In this document: positions 7,087 through 15,207 of the stretch, piece by piece
Layout of the letters: each line of letters starts with the position of its first letter
How positions within the stretch are numbered: position 1 is the first letter of the stretch
NCBI GenBank assembly: GCA_041742255.1
Contig: JBGSIZ010000024.1
Location: forward strand, 1 to 40,395
DNA: 40,395 nt
Direction of reading: 5' to 3'
DNA from: JBGSIZ01 sp041742255
GTDB taxonomy: Bacteria > Pseudomonadota > Alphaproteobacteria > Rhodobacterales > Rhodobacteraceae
Notes under the pieces: generated by a model
Seen by the model: only the letters and a program-made list of their open reading frames with translations
Database searches by the model: none
What the model was told of the DNA's origin: nothing
Translations under genes and position numbers: made by a program

Positions 7087-8301
7087 ATGGCGCTGTCCCC
7101 ACTTGCCCCCGCCGCGTTCCCCGACCTCCCCGTGATCGGCGGGGTCCGCTTTGCGGCGGCGGCCGCCGGGGTGAAATACCAGAACCGAACGGACGTGATG
7201 CTGGTTGAACTGGCTGACGGCAGCACCGTCGCGGGCACCTTCACCCGGTCGGCCACGCGGTCGGCCAACGTGCTGGACTGTCAGGTCAAGAACGGCGGGG
7301 CGCAAACCGGGCGGGCGGCGATCCTTGTGAACTCTGGCAACTCCAACGCCTTTACCGGGCGGGGCGGGGTGGCGGCGGTTGCGGCGCTTTGTGCCGGGGT
7401 GGCGGACCAGACGGGGATCGCGGCGGACCGCATCTTTACCTCGTCCACCGGGGTCATCGGCGAACCGCTCCCCTATGACCGGATCACCGCAAAAATCGGG
7501 GAACTGTCGGCCAACCTTGACCCTGCCGGGATTGCAGGCGCGGCCAAGGCGATCATGACCACAGACACTTTCCCCAAAGGGTCAGGGGTAACGCTGCACA
7601 TCAACGGCACGCCCGTCAACATCGCAGGCATCGCCAAAGGGTCGGGGATGATCGCACCGGACATGGCCACGATGCTGGTCTACATCTTCACCGATGCGCA
7701 AATCGGACATGCGGCGCTGCAATCGCTGCTGACCGGGATCACCGACCGGACGTTCAACTGCATCACCGTGGACAGCGATACATCCACGTCCGACACACTC
7801 CTCATGGGGGCCACCGGGGCGTCGGGCGTCAATGTCGAAGGCAACGCGGATTTCGCCGCCGGGCTGCAAAGCGTCATGCTGGACCTCGCCTTGCAAGTGG
7901 TGCGGGACGGCGAAGGGGCGACGAAGTTCGTCGAAATTCAAATCACCGGGGCCAGCACGGACGCCGACGCGAAAAAGGTCGGGCTGTCCATCGCCAATTC
8001 GCCCCTCGTGAAAACGGCCATCGCCGGACAGGACGCCAATTGGGGGCGGATCGTTGCGGCGGTTGGCAAATCCGGGGCCATGGCAGACCGGGATCGTCTA
8101 TCGATCCGGTTCGGGGATATCACCGTGGCACGGGACGGGTTCCGCGCACCGGAATATTCCGAGGCGGACACCAGCGCCTACATGAAAAATCAGGACCTGA
8201 TCATCGGGGTCGATCTGGGGATCGGGACCGGGGCGGCGACGGTCTGGACCTGTGACCTCACCTACGAATACATCCGGATCAACGCGGACTATCGGTCGTG
8301 A
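7087..8301 (+). CDS. argJ: Bifunctional glutamate N-acetyltransferase/amino-acid acetyltransferase
   Basis: Arginine biosynthesis: transfers the acetyl group from N-acetylornithine to glutamate (cyclic pathway) and may also make N-acetylglutamate from acetyl-CoA. 404 residues, the normal length. The self-cleavage site is in KGSGMIAPDMATML with the nucleophile Thr195, which becomes the N-terminus of the beta chain. Other family blocks are SGNSNAFTGRGG and GQDANWGRIVAAVG. The product is cytoplasmic. Its stop overlaps the start of mutT (GTGA), indicating translational coupling. argG, a later step of the same pathway, is at 33067. Confidence 0.97.
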   Translation: MALSPLAPAAFPDLPVIGGVRFAAAAAGVKYQNRTDVMLVELADGSTVAGTFTRSATRSANVLDCQVKNGGAQTGRAAILVNSGNSNAFTGRGGVAAVAALCAGVADQTGIAADRIFTSSTGVIGEPLPYDRITAKIGELSANLDPAGIAGAAKAIMTTDTFPKGSGVTLHINGTPVNIAGIAKGSGMIAPDMATMLVYIFTDAQIGHAALQSLLTGITDRTFNCITVDSDTSTSDTLLMGATGASGVNVEGNADFAAGLQSVMLDLALQVVRDGEGATKFVEIQITGASTDADAKKVGLSIANSPLVKTAIAGQDANWGRIVAAVGKSGAMADRDRLSIRFGDITVARDGFRAPEYSEADTSAYMKNQDLIIGVDLGIGTGAATVWTCDLTYEYIRINADYRS

Positions 8302-8696
8302 AGATTGTCCTCGTATCAGCGGTCGCGCTGATCGACACGGACGGGCGGGTATTGTTGGCACAGCGTCCACCGGGCAAATCGCTTGCGGGGTTATGGGAAT
8401 TTCCGGGGGGCAAGGTCGAAACCGGGGAAACCCCGGAACAGGCGCTGATCCGGGAACTCCAAGAAGAACTGGGCATCGACACATGGGCGTCCTGCCTTGC
8501 CCCCCTCACCTTTGCCAGCCACAGCTATGAAGATTTCCACCTGCTGATGCCGCTCTTTGCCTGTCGGCGGTGGACCGGCACACCACAAGGGCGCGAAGGG
8601 CAGACGCTCAAATGGGTGCGGGCAGGCGATCTGCGCGATTACCCGATGCCACCGGCCGATATCCCCTTGATTCCCATCCTGCGGGACTGGCTCTGA
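8298..8696 (+). CDS. mutT: 8-oxo-dGTP diphosphatase MutT
   Basis: Nudix hydrolase that removes oxidised dGTP from the nucleotide pool and so prevents A:T to C:G changes. 132 residues. The Nudix box GGKVETGETPEQALIRELQEELGI fits GX5EX7REUXEEXGU fully, and AQRPPGKSLAGLWEFPGGK before it is typical of MutT rather than other Nudix subfamilies. The start codon is GTG, overlapping the argJ stop as GTGA. It ends the operon PPIase-argJ-mutT. No clear terminator follows. Confidence 0.94.
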   Translation: MKIVLVSAVALIDTDGRVLLAQRPPGKSLAGLWEFPGGKVETGETPEQALIRELQEELGIDTWASCLAPLTFASHSYEDFHLLMPLFACRRWTGTPQGREGQTLKWVRAGDLRDYPMPPADIPLIPILRDWL

Positions 8697-8831
8697 CATG
8701 CTCAGGGGACTGGCATAGGCGCAGTCACGCTGATTTTAGTCAAATATGGCAACAATGTGTCAAAAATTAGGTGAAAGTTAACCAACTCTGCGCTACGATT
8801 CGATTATCGCATTATCCGTAGGGGGGAATAA
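8697..8831. other. AT-rich gap before the 43-residue gene
   Basis: 135 bases, much richer in A and T than the surroundings. It holds no ORF I would support. A possible promoter for the next gene is TTAACC (8778-8783), 18 bases, GATTAT (8802-8807); both boxes are partial matches. A GTTAAC lies at 8777-8782. Confidence 0.3.
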
Positions 8832-8963
8832 ATGCTGCGCACCATCATTTTGGGCACTTGCGTTTCGGTTCAGGGACAGTTCGTCCGCCAACTCGACGAC
8901 GGCCGCATCGTTATTCAGGTCGGCGACCGGACCTATCAGGGACGCCCTGCTAACGCGGCCTGA
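8832..8963 (+). CDS. Small protein of 43 residues convergent with infB
   Basis: Function unknown. The protein begins MLRTIILGTCVSVQG and reads on as a short beta-strand-like sequence (QFVRQLDDGRIVIQVGDRTYQGRP), with one cysteine and no membrane segment. A strong Shine-Dalgarno (AGGGGGG) lies just before the ATG and a perfect bidirectional terminator follows, so it has its own transcription unit. Genes of this length and start (MLRTIILG.CVSVQG) at the infB 3' side are familiar from Rhodobacteraceae, sometimes mislabelled translation initiation factor; that is recollection, not a search. Confidence 0.7.
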   Translation: MLRTIILGTCVSVQGQFVRQLDDGRIVIQVGDRTYQGRPANAA

Positions 8964-8982
8964 CCAACCTTTCAGACATTAA

Positions 8983-9016
8983 AAAAGGGGACGGACCGCA
9001 TGGCCCGTCCCCTTTT
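8983..9016. terminator. Bidirectional intrinsic terminator between the 43-residue gene and infB
   Basis: AAAAGGGGACGG and CCGTCCCCTTTT pair perfectly over 12 bases with a 10-base loop. A runs on the left and T runs on the right supply U tracts for both strands, so it should stop both convergent transcripts. Confidence 0.92.
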
Positions 9017-9033
9017 GATTTCGTTGGGCGCGA

Positions 9034-11526
9034 TCAGAGCGTGCGCTCGACCGACTCGCGCTCGAAAATTTCGATGACGTCGCCGGGACGAACGTCGTCG
9101 TAATTGTCAAACGCCATGCCGCATTCCTGACCGGACTGGACCTCGGACACTTCGTCCTTGAACCGCTTGAGCGTCTTGAGCGTGCCTTCGTGAACGACCA
9201 CGTTGTCGCGCAACAACCGGACACCGGCAGACCGGCGGGCGATGCCTTCGGTAACCAGACACCCGGCAACCTTGCCGATGCTGGACACCTTGAACACTTC
9301 CTTGATGGCGGCATACCCGATGAACTTTTCGCGGACCTCGGCGGACAACAACCCGCTGGCGGCCTTTTTCACGTCGTCCACAAGGTCATAGATCACCGAA
9401 TAATACCGGATCTCCACACCCTTTTGGTTGGCGCTGTTGCGGGCGGATGCGTTGGCGCGGACGTTGAACCCGATAACGGGGGCGCCGCTCGCTTCGGCCA
9501 GACCAATGTCGCTTTCGGTGATGGCACCCACACCCGAATGAAGAACGCGAACGCGCACTTCATCGTTGCCGATCTTCTCCATCGCCTGAACAATCGCTTC
9601 GGCTGACCCCTGCACATCGGCCTTCACCAGAATGGGCAATTCGCTGACGCTCTTGTCGGCCTTGGCCTTGGCCATCAACTGGTCAAGGGTGGTAGCGGCA
9701 CCAACGGCGGCGCGTTTGTCCTTGGCAGCCTTCTCGCGATAGGTCGCGATTTCACGGGCCTGCGCTTCAGTCTCCACGACGTTCAAGACGTCGCCAGCCT
9801 CGGGGGTGCCGTTCAGACCCAACACCTCGACAGGCACAGACGGGCCAGCCTCTTTGACGCGCACACCTTGATCGTTGATCAACGCGCGGACCTTGCCCCA
9901 CTGTTCGCCCACGACAAAGATGTCGCCTTGGCGCAAGGTGCCGTTTTCAATCAGAACGGTGGCCACGGGGCCACGGCCAACATCCAACTGGGCTTCGATA
10001 ACAGCACCAGACGCGGCGCGGTCAGGATTGGCGCGCAGTTCCAAAATCTCGGCCTGCAACGCGATGGCTTCCAGCAACTTGTCCAGCCCTTGGCCGGTCA
10101 AGGCAGACACCTCGACGTCCTGCACATCACCAGACATCTGTTCCACGACGACTTCGTGCTGCAACAGGGCCATACGAACCTTGTCCGGATTGGCAGAGGG
10201 TTTATCGACCTTGTTGATGGCAACAATCATCGGAACCTTGGCAGCCTTGGCGTGATTGATCGCCTCGATCGTCTGGGGCATCACGGCATCGTCGGCGGCA
10301 ACCACCAGAATGACGATATCGGTCACTTGGGCACCACGGGCACGCATCGACGTAAAGGCGGCGTGACCGGGGGTATCAAGGAACGTCAACATGGACCCAT
10401 CAGCGGCAGCAACCTGATAGGCGCCGATATGCTGGGTAATGCCACCGGCTTCACCGGCCACAACCTTGGTCTTGCGGATCGCGTCCAGCAACGACGTCTT
10501 GCCGTGGTCAACGTGACCCATGACGGTGATGATCGGCGGACGGGGGCGCAAATCGGCGTCCTTGTCCTGAATCTGGTCAATAACCTGTTCGACGTCGGCA
10601 TCAGACACGCGGACAATCCGGTGACCGAATTCTTCGATGATCAGTTCGGCGGTGTCGGCGTCAATGGACTGATTCTGGGTGACCATCATGCCGCTTTTCA
10701 TCAGCGACTTGACAACATCGGCGACCCGTTCGGCCATCCGGTTGGCCAATTCGCCAACGGTGATCGCCTCGGGCACCTGCACATCGCGGACAACCTTTTC
10801 ACGGTCCACAAGTCCGCCCATGGCTTTCTGGCGGGCACGTTCCTGCTTGCGCTTCATCGCGGCCATGGACCGCTGACGGCCACCCTCACCACCGGCAAGG
10901 GCATCATTCAGGGTCAGCTTGCCACCACGACGGCCATCGCCTTCGCGGTCGGTCTTGGGCTTGACGACCTTGTCGCCACGGGGATCTTTTTCGCGGTCAA
11001 CCTTGCGGGGGGCGGACGACGGACGGGGACCGCCCATTTCTTCTGCGGGCTGGGCGGGGGCAGCAGGGGCAGGAGCAGCCGCACGGCGCACCTTTTCCTC
11101 GGCAGCCTCGCGCTTGCGCTCTTCCTCGTCGGCCTTGGCTTTCAATGCCTCGACGCGCTCGCGCTCCTCGGCCTCCTTGGCGTCCATTTCGGCACGACGA
11201 CGCTCGCGATCTTCTTCGCGGGCCTTTTCATCTGCCAACCGCTTGGCGGCTTCTTCGCTTTCACGGGCCTTGGACATCGCCAAGGCCTTCATCCGGCGCT
11301 CCAGCTCGGCATCGGAAATGCCTGCGGGACGCTTGGAGGGGTCACCTGTGATCAGGCTGCCAGTGGGCGCAGGTTTGCCAGTCGGGCCCGGCTTGGGGAC
11401 CACAACACGCTTGCGCTTGGTTTCCACCACGACGTTCTTGGTCCGGCCATGGGAAAAGCTCTGCTTCACATTCGCCGGGCGGGATCCGCCAAGACCAAGG
11501 GGCTTTTTGCCGTCGGTATCGCTCAT
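9034..11526 (-). CDS. infB: Translation initiation factor IF-2
   Basis: GTPase that places initiator tRNA on the 30S subunit and promotes subunit joining. 830 residues. A short conserved N-terminal block (LGLGGSRPANVKQSFSHGRTK) is followed by a long charged coiled coil rich in Glu, Arg and Ala (about 85-175) and a basic linker. The IF2_N domain (VQVPEAITVGELANRM region) precedes the G domain: GHVDHGKT (about 336-343), DTPGHAAF and NKVDK. Domains II-IV follow, ending GDVIEIFERESVERTL. Last gene of rimP-nusA-ylxR-infB; its ATG overlaps the previous stop as ATGA. Confidence 0.98.
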   Translation of the reverse strand: MSDTDGKKPLGLGGSRPANVKQSFSHGRTKNVVVETKRKRVVVPKPGPTGKPAPTGSLITGDPSKRPAGISDAELERRMKALAMSKARESEEAAKRLADEKAREEDRERRRAEMDAKEAEERERVEALKAKADEEERKREAAEEKVRRAAAPAPAAPAQPAEEMGGPRPSSAPRKVDREKDPRGDKVVKPKTDREGDGRRGGKLTLNDALAGGEGGRQRSMAAMKRKQERARQKAMGGLVDREKVVRDVQVPEAITVGELANRMAERVADVVKSLMKSGMMVTQNQSIDADTAELIIEEFGHRIVRVSDADVEQVIDQIQDKDADLRPRPPIITVMGHVDHGKTSLLDAIRKTKVVAGEAGGITQHIGAYQVAAADGSMLTFLDTPGHAAFTSMRARGAQVTDIVILVVAADDAVMPQTIEAINHAKAAKVPMIVAINKVDKPSANPDKVRMALLQHEVVVEQMSGDVQDVEVSALTGQGLDKLLEAIALQAEILELRANPDRAASGAVIEAQLDVGRGPVATVLIENGTLRQGDIFVVGEQWGKVRALINDQGVRVKEAGPSVPVEVLGLNGTPEAGDVLNVVETEAQAREIATYREKAAKDKRAAVGAATTLDQLMAKAKADKSVSELPILVKADVQGSAEAIVQAMEKIGNDEVRVRVLHSGVGAITESDIGLAEASGAPVIGFNVRANASARNSANQKGVEIRYYSVIYDLVDDVKKAASGLLSAEVREKFIGYAAIKEVFKVSSIGKVAGCLVTEGIARRSAGVRLLRDNVVVHEGTLKTLKRFKDEVSEVQSGQECGMAFDNYDDVRPGDVIEIFERESVERTL

Positions 11527-12158
11527 CTAGTTACTTTATCCTTTCCGACGGCCGAAGTGCCGTCGTCCATTTCGCGCAAGCCTTTCAGCTTTGCGGCTTC
11601 CTCTACAACACGGTCGCTGAGTCCGCCAGTCGCGAGCGCGCCATGTATCACACTTTGGCGACCGAATGCCAAACCCAATTCCTGGGCAGTCAAACAGCCG
11701 TAATATCGGGCGCCCTCAGGGGTCCACAACTTGGCCTTGCCACGGGCGGACCCATCTTCGGCCTGCAACAACACACGGACGCGTTCACCGCCGGCCAGCC
11801 ATCCCTTGACCTTCTCGAACCCGCACACGGCCAACCCGGCCTTGCGGGCCATCGCGATCAGGTCAACAACGCGGCGGACAATCTGGCGTTCCACCTCGTC
11901 GGTCAAACCCTCGGGAATGGTGACCGGGGCCTTGGCGGCGCGGGCAAACTGGCCCTTGTTGGCCTTGTCCAGAACGGCGCGGCTTGCGGTCACCCACATA
12001 CCACGGCCGGGCAGTTTGCCCAACACATCAGGCACCACAACGCCATCGGGGGACACGACAAACCGGATCAAACCCTGTTTGGGCTGGACCTCGGCGGTGA
12101 CGATGCACCGGCGTTCGCTCTCGGCGTCCTTATCCTTGGTTTGTCCACCTCGGGTCAT
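11523..12158 (-). CDS. YlxR (DUF448) domain fused to an L7Ae-like RNA-binding domain
   Basis: 211 residues from the ATG at 12158, which overlaps the nusA stop as ATGA; a longer start at 12170 is possible but less likely. The N-terminal YlxR fold (about 15-90) shows RRCIVTAEVQPKQGLIRFVVSPDG and the signature GKLPGRGMWV. The C-terminal part (about 105-195; VVDLIAMARKAGLAVCGFEKVKGWL) resembles a ribosomal L7Ae/YlxQ-type RNA-binding fold. In Firmicutes YlxR and YlxQ are separate genes at this same place between nusA and infB; here they are one chain. The likely role is RNA binding linked to transcription/translation; the exact function is not established. Residues EERRC and CGF carry the only cysteines. 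Confidence 0.88.
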   Translation of the reverse strand: MTRGGQTKDKDAESERRCIVTAEVQPKQGLIRFVVSPDGVVVPDVLGKLPGRGMWVTASRAVLDKANKGQFARAAKAPVTIPEGLTDEVERQIVRRVVDLIAMARKAGLAVCGFEKVKGWLAGGERVRVLLQAEDGSARGKAKLWTPEGARYYGCLTAQELGLAFGRQSVIHGALATGGLSDRVVEEAAKLKGLREMDDGTSAVGKDKVTR

Positions 12159-13786
12159 TGCATCTGCCAAGGCCTGACTGAGGCCTCGGCCTCCTCTTCG
12201 TCGTCGCCATCTTCGGCGGTTTCCAGATCGGCGGGATCAACCCAACCCAACATGATACGGGCGGTCATGATCAGGCTTTGAGCTTCTTCAAGGCTGACCT
12301 CGAATTTCTCCAACACGCCTTCGTCCTTGACGCGCTCGCCCTTGACGGTGGTCCATCCCCCGGCCAGCTCCCAATCGGCGCAGGTGGCGAAATCTTCCAA
12401 CGTCTTGACGCCGTCCATGGCAAGGGCTTCGACCATCTGCGGGGTCAGACCTTCGTAGTTGATCAGGCTGTCCTCGACACCCAATTCGCGGGCGTGATCC
12501 AACGCGGCCTTGCTCTTGGCCTCCAGATAATCGCGGGCGCGGGCCTGCAATTCGGCGGCGGTGCCTTCGTCAACACCGTCAATGACCAACAGTTCGTCCG
12601 CCTCAACATAGGCGACTTCTTCAAGGTTGGTGAACCCTTCGGACACCAGCAACTGGGCAAAGAATTCGTCCAGATCAAGGGTATCCATGAACAGGCGGGT
12701 GCGCTCTTCAAACTCGGCCTGACGGCGCTTGCTTTCTTCTTCCTCGGTCATGATGTCGATATTCAGACCGGTCAATTGGCTGGCCAACCGGACGTTCTGG
12801 CCACGACGACCAATAGCAAGGCTCAGTTGTTCCTCGGGAACGACAACCTCGATCTTGCCGGCTTCTTCGTCCAACACGACCTTGGTGACCTCGGCAGGCT
12901 GCAAGGCGTTGACAAGGAACGTGGGCATATCCTCGTTCCACGGAATGATGTCGATCTTTTCGCCCTGCAATTCGTTCACAACGGCCTGCACGCGGCTGCC
13001 GCGCATACCGACGCAGGCACCAACAGGGTCAATGCTGCTGTCATAGGAAATGACGGCGATCTTGGCGCGGCTGCCGGGGTCGCGGGCGACGGCCTTGATC
13101 TCGATGATGCCCTCGTAAATCTCGGGGACCTCCATCTTGAACAATTCGGCCATGAATTCGGGGGCGGTGCGGGACAGGAAAATCTGCGGCCCGCGCTGTT
13201 CGCGGCGGACTTCCTTGATGTAACACCGGATGCGGTCGCCGGGACGATAGGCTTCGCGGCCAATCTTTTCGTTGCGGCGCAGGATGGCTTCGCCCGAACC
13301 GACATCAACGATGACGTTGCCGTATTCTTCGCGCTTGACGGCGGCATTGATGATCGTGCCGGCACGGTCCTTGAATTCTTCGTATTGCTTGTCACGCTCG
13401 GCTTCGCGGACCTTTTGCAGGATCACCTGCTTGGCGGATTGGGCGGCAATCCGGCCCAATTCGACGGGGGGCACTTCCTCGACAAACGTATCGCCGACCT
13501 TGGGGTCGTCCAGATACTCGCGGGCCTGTGCCACAGTGAATTCGGCCTGATAATTCTCAAGCGCCTCTTCCTCGACCACGGTGCGGACGCGGGTGAACGT
13601 CGCGCGGCCGGTCTTGCGGTCAATATGAACGCGAATGTCCATTTCGGACCCATACCGGGACTTTGCAGCGCGGGCGAGGCTCTCCTCCATCGCCTCCACC
13701 ACAAGACCCGCATCAATGTTCTTTTCGCGGGCCACGGCCTCGGCCGTCTGCAACAGTTCGAGCTGGTTTGCGGAAGTAATAGCCAT
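12155..13786 (-). CDS. nusA: Transcription termination/antitermination factor NusA
   Basis: Binds RNA polymerase and nascent RNA, affecting pausing, intrinsic termination and rRNA antitermination. 543 residues. The N-terminal polymerase-binding domain (1-125, MAITSANQLELLQTAEAV) is followed by S1 (about 135-200), then KH1 and KH2 (about 200-345; DPVGACVGMRGSRVQAVVNEL and AIGRRGQNVRLASQLTG). The C-terminal part has helix-hairpin-helix acidic repeats (EGFTNLEEVAYVEADELL, LTPQMVEALAMDGVKTLEDFA), characteristic of proteobacterial NusA. It starts one base from the rimP stop. NusA could act on the terminator in its own operon leader at 14394-14412. Confidence 0.98.
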   Translation of the reverse strand: MAITSANQLELLQTAEAVAREKNIDAGLVVEAMEESLARAAKSRYGSEMDIRVHIDRKTGRATFTRVRTVVEEEALENYQAEFTVAQAREYLDDPKVGDTFVEEVPPVELGRIAAQSAKQVILQKVREAERDKQYEEFKDRAGTIINAAVKREEYGNVIVDVGSGEAILRRNEKIGREAYRPGDRIRCYIKEVRREQRGPQIFLSRTAPEFMAELFKMEVPEIYEGIIEIKAVARDPGSRAKIAVISYDSSIDPVGACVGMRGSRVQAVVNELQGEKIDIIPWNEDMPTFLVNALQPAEVTKVVLDEEAGKIEVVVPEEQLSLAIGRRGQNVRLASQLTGLNIDIMTEEEESKRRQAEFEERTRLFMDTLDLDEFFAQLLVSEGFTNLEEVAYVEADELLVIDGVDEGTAAELQARARDYLEAKSKAALDHARELGVEDSLINYEGLTPQMVEALAMDGVKTLEDFATCADWELAGGWTTVKGERVKDEGVLEKFEVSLEEAQSLIMTARIMLGWVDPADLETAEDGDDEEEAEASVRPWQMQ

Positions 13787-14361
13787 CAGTCGTTCTCCTC
13801 GCCATCAATGATGGTTTCAATTTCGTCAAATTGGGCCTGATCAATCTGGCCCGCATCCTTGCGACCGCGCAGCACGTCGCGGATCAACTCGTCGGTCAAC
13901 ACCAGCTTGGCATCCGACAACCAGTCGAATTTCAACCCGATGGTGCCTTCTTCGATTTCCAGCAGGATCTCGTCGCCCTCGACCCCGGCCAACTGGCCCT
14001 TGAACCGGCGGCGACCGTCGATCAACTCGGACGTCTCGATCTTGGCCTCGAACCCGGCCCATTGGGCGAAATCCTTCAGGCGGGTCAGCGGGCGGTCAAT
14101 GCCGGGGCTGGACACCTCAAGGGTATAGGGGTCGGTGATCGGATCCTCGACATCCATGACGGCGGACACGGCGGTAGAAATCTGGCCGCAATCATCAACA
14201 TCAATGGTGCCGTCGGGTTTCTGGGCCATGATCTGCAAGGTGCTTTCCTTGCCGGACATCAACCGGACGCGCACCAATTCAAACCCCATGTCCTCGATGA
14301 CTGGGGTGATGATCTCGGCGATACGACGGTCCATGGCCGCCTTGGCAATCAAATCGTTCAT
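13786..14361 (-). CDS. rimP: Ribosome maturation factor RimP
   Basis: Needed for maturation of the 30S subunit. 191 residues from the ATG at 14361 (MNDLIAKAAMDRRIAEII). Family blocks are PVIEDMGFELVRVRL, DDCGQISTAVSAVMDVEDPI and LEVSSPGIDRPLTRLKDFAQWAG, the last being the most conserved RimP stretch. The same frame is open upstream to a TTG at 14448, but that extension crosses the leader terminator and has no RimP similarity I recognise, so I prefer the internal ATG. The Shine-Dalgarno is poor (AGAGA). First gene of the rimP-nusA-ylxR-infB operon. Confidence 0.94.
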   Translation of the reverse strand: MNDLIAKAAMDRRIAEIITPVIEDMGFELVRVRLMSGKESTLQIMAQKPDGTIDVDDCGQISTAVSAVMDVEDPITDPYTLEVSSPGIDRPLTRLKDFAQWAGFEAKIETSELIDGRRRFKGQLAGVEGDEILLEIEEGTIGLKFDWLSDAKLVLTDELIRDVLRGRKDAGQIDQAQFDEIETIIDGEEND

Positions 14362-14393
14362 CGGGTCTCTACGCTGATCATATGAAACAAAAA

Positions 14394-14412
14394 AACGGGC
14401 GCGCGGCCCGTT
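14394..14412 (-). terminator. Intrinsic terminator inside the rimP operon leader
   Basis: On the minus strand AACGGGC-cgcgc-GCCCGTT, a 7-bp stem with a 5-base loop, runs straight into a tract of seven Ts (14395-14389). It lies only about 28 bases before the rimP ATG, downstream of the candidate promoter at 14468-14496. A second stem, CCTTGG/CCAAGG, is at 14430-14450. The placement suggests attenuation of the operon, or readthrough from upstream under control. Confidence 0.75.
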
Positions 14413-14467
14413 GATATTTCCCGGTGGTTCCTTGGGGGTGGAGGCCAAGGCGCCGCTATTGATCTGG

Positions 14468-14496
14468 CGTATACGGAACTCGCCTCACCTGCGCAA
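14468..14496 (-). promoter_or_regulatory. Candidate promoter of the rimP-nusA-ylxR-infB operon
   Basis: On the minus strand TTGCGC (14496-14491), 17 bases, TATACG (14473-14468). Each box matches 4 of 6 and the spacing is ideal. It would start transcription near 14460, about 50 bases before the leader terminator. Confidence 0.5.
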
Positions 14497-14524
14497 GAGG
14501 CTTGTGACAGTGCGGCGGCGGGGA

Positions 14525-15097
14525 CTACAGGCCCAACATGGCATGCAAATCCTGCATCGCTTGGGGGGACAAGGTGCGGCCGTCATTCAATGTGGACAAC
14601 GATGCGGCGGTGGCGGTCTGATACGCCATAACCTCGTCACGGGCGGCGCTGAACCCTGCTTGAGCTTGGGTCACAGCCTGTTCATACCCGCCTTGGGGAA
14701 ACGCGGCAGCAATCTGTTCGGGGGTCATGGCCTGCAACCGGGCCACCTCTGCCTCGGTGGCGCGATATACCTGCGATGCAGCCATATACCCCCGATAATT
14801 GTCGCGGTAGGCATTCAACTTGGCCGGCATGGACGACGCTGCAGCAACCGCTTGGGCCCGGGCCGAAGAATGGGCCGCGTTGGCACCGCGCAGTTCACTG
14901 GCGGTCCCGCCGTTCCCGTTGCCACCGCTGTTGCCGTTCCCGTTCCCGTTCCCGCCGCCATTCCCGTTGCTTTCCTTGCCATTCCCGTTCCCGGCAACGG
15001 CATCCGTCGGAACGGCAGCACCAACACCCATGGCCAACGCCGCAGCACACAAAAACAGACAAAAGTTTTTCAGTCGCACAGCAGCACCATTCAGCAA
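14525..15097 (-). CDS. Secreted Gly/Asn-repeat protein of unknown function
   Basis: 190 residues if it starts at the TTG at 15097, or 184 from the GTG at 15079 (VRLKNFCLF...); neither has a strong Shine-Dalgarno. The N-terminus is a signal peptide (basic RLKN, hydrophobic CLFLCAAALAMGVGAA, probable cleavage near AVA-GN). Next comes a low-complexity block of about 28 residues made of Asn-Gly and Gly-Gly-Asn units, then an Ala-rich helical region (about 65-185) with YRATEAEVARLQAMTPEQIAAAF. No enzyme motif is visible; an extracytoplasmic structural or surface role is a guess. It lies upstream of rimP in the same direction. Confidence 0.75.
   Translation of the reverse strand: MLNGAAVRLKNFCLFLCAAALAMGVGAAVPTDAVAGNGNGKESNGNGGGNGNGNGNSGGNGNGGTASELRGANAAHSSARAQAVAAASSMPAKLNAYRDNYRGYMAASQVYRATEAEVARLQAMTPEQIAAAFPQGGYEQAVTQAQAGFSAARDEVMAYQTATAASLSTLNDGRTLSPQAMQDLHAMLGL
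14907..14992. repeat. Hexamer-based low-complexity DNA encoding the Gly/Asn block
   Basis: Degenerate tandem copies of CGTTCC/CCGTTG-type hexamers, clearest at 14934-14952, inside the secreted-protein gene. Such runs are prone to slippage, so the number of NG units may vary between strains. Confidence 0.6.
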
Positions 15098-15207
15098 AGG
15101 GTTTCAGTCGCCTCGTTGCTACCGATCAATTGCGGCACGGATCGGACCAACTTTGGCAAACCTGTGGCATCGGACACGGCCAATCCACACAGACTGTTTC
15201 CGTCACG

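Noticed and set aside
9868..11703. 611-codon plus-strand ORF opposite infB
   Set aside because: Antisense of infB, a clear gene that rarely uses codons whose complement is a stop; the protein is Gly/His-rich with no family features.
12278..13840. 520-codon plus-strand ORF opposite nusA
   Set aside because: Antisense shadow of nusA; no ribosome-binding site and no domain.
14381..14530. Possible initiator tRNA upstream of rimP, as metY in E. coli
   Set aside because: No cloverleaf, no T-loop GGTTCRA sequence and no CCA-compatible stem on either strand.
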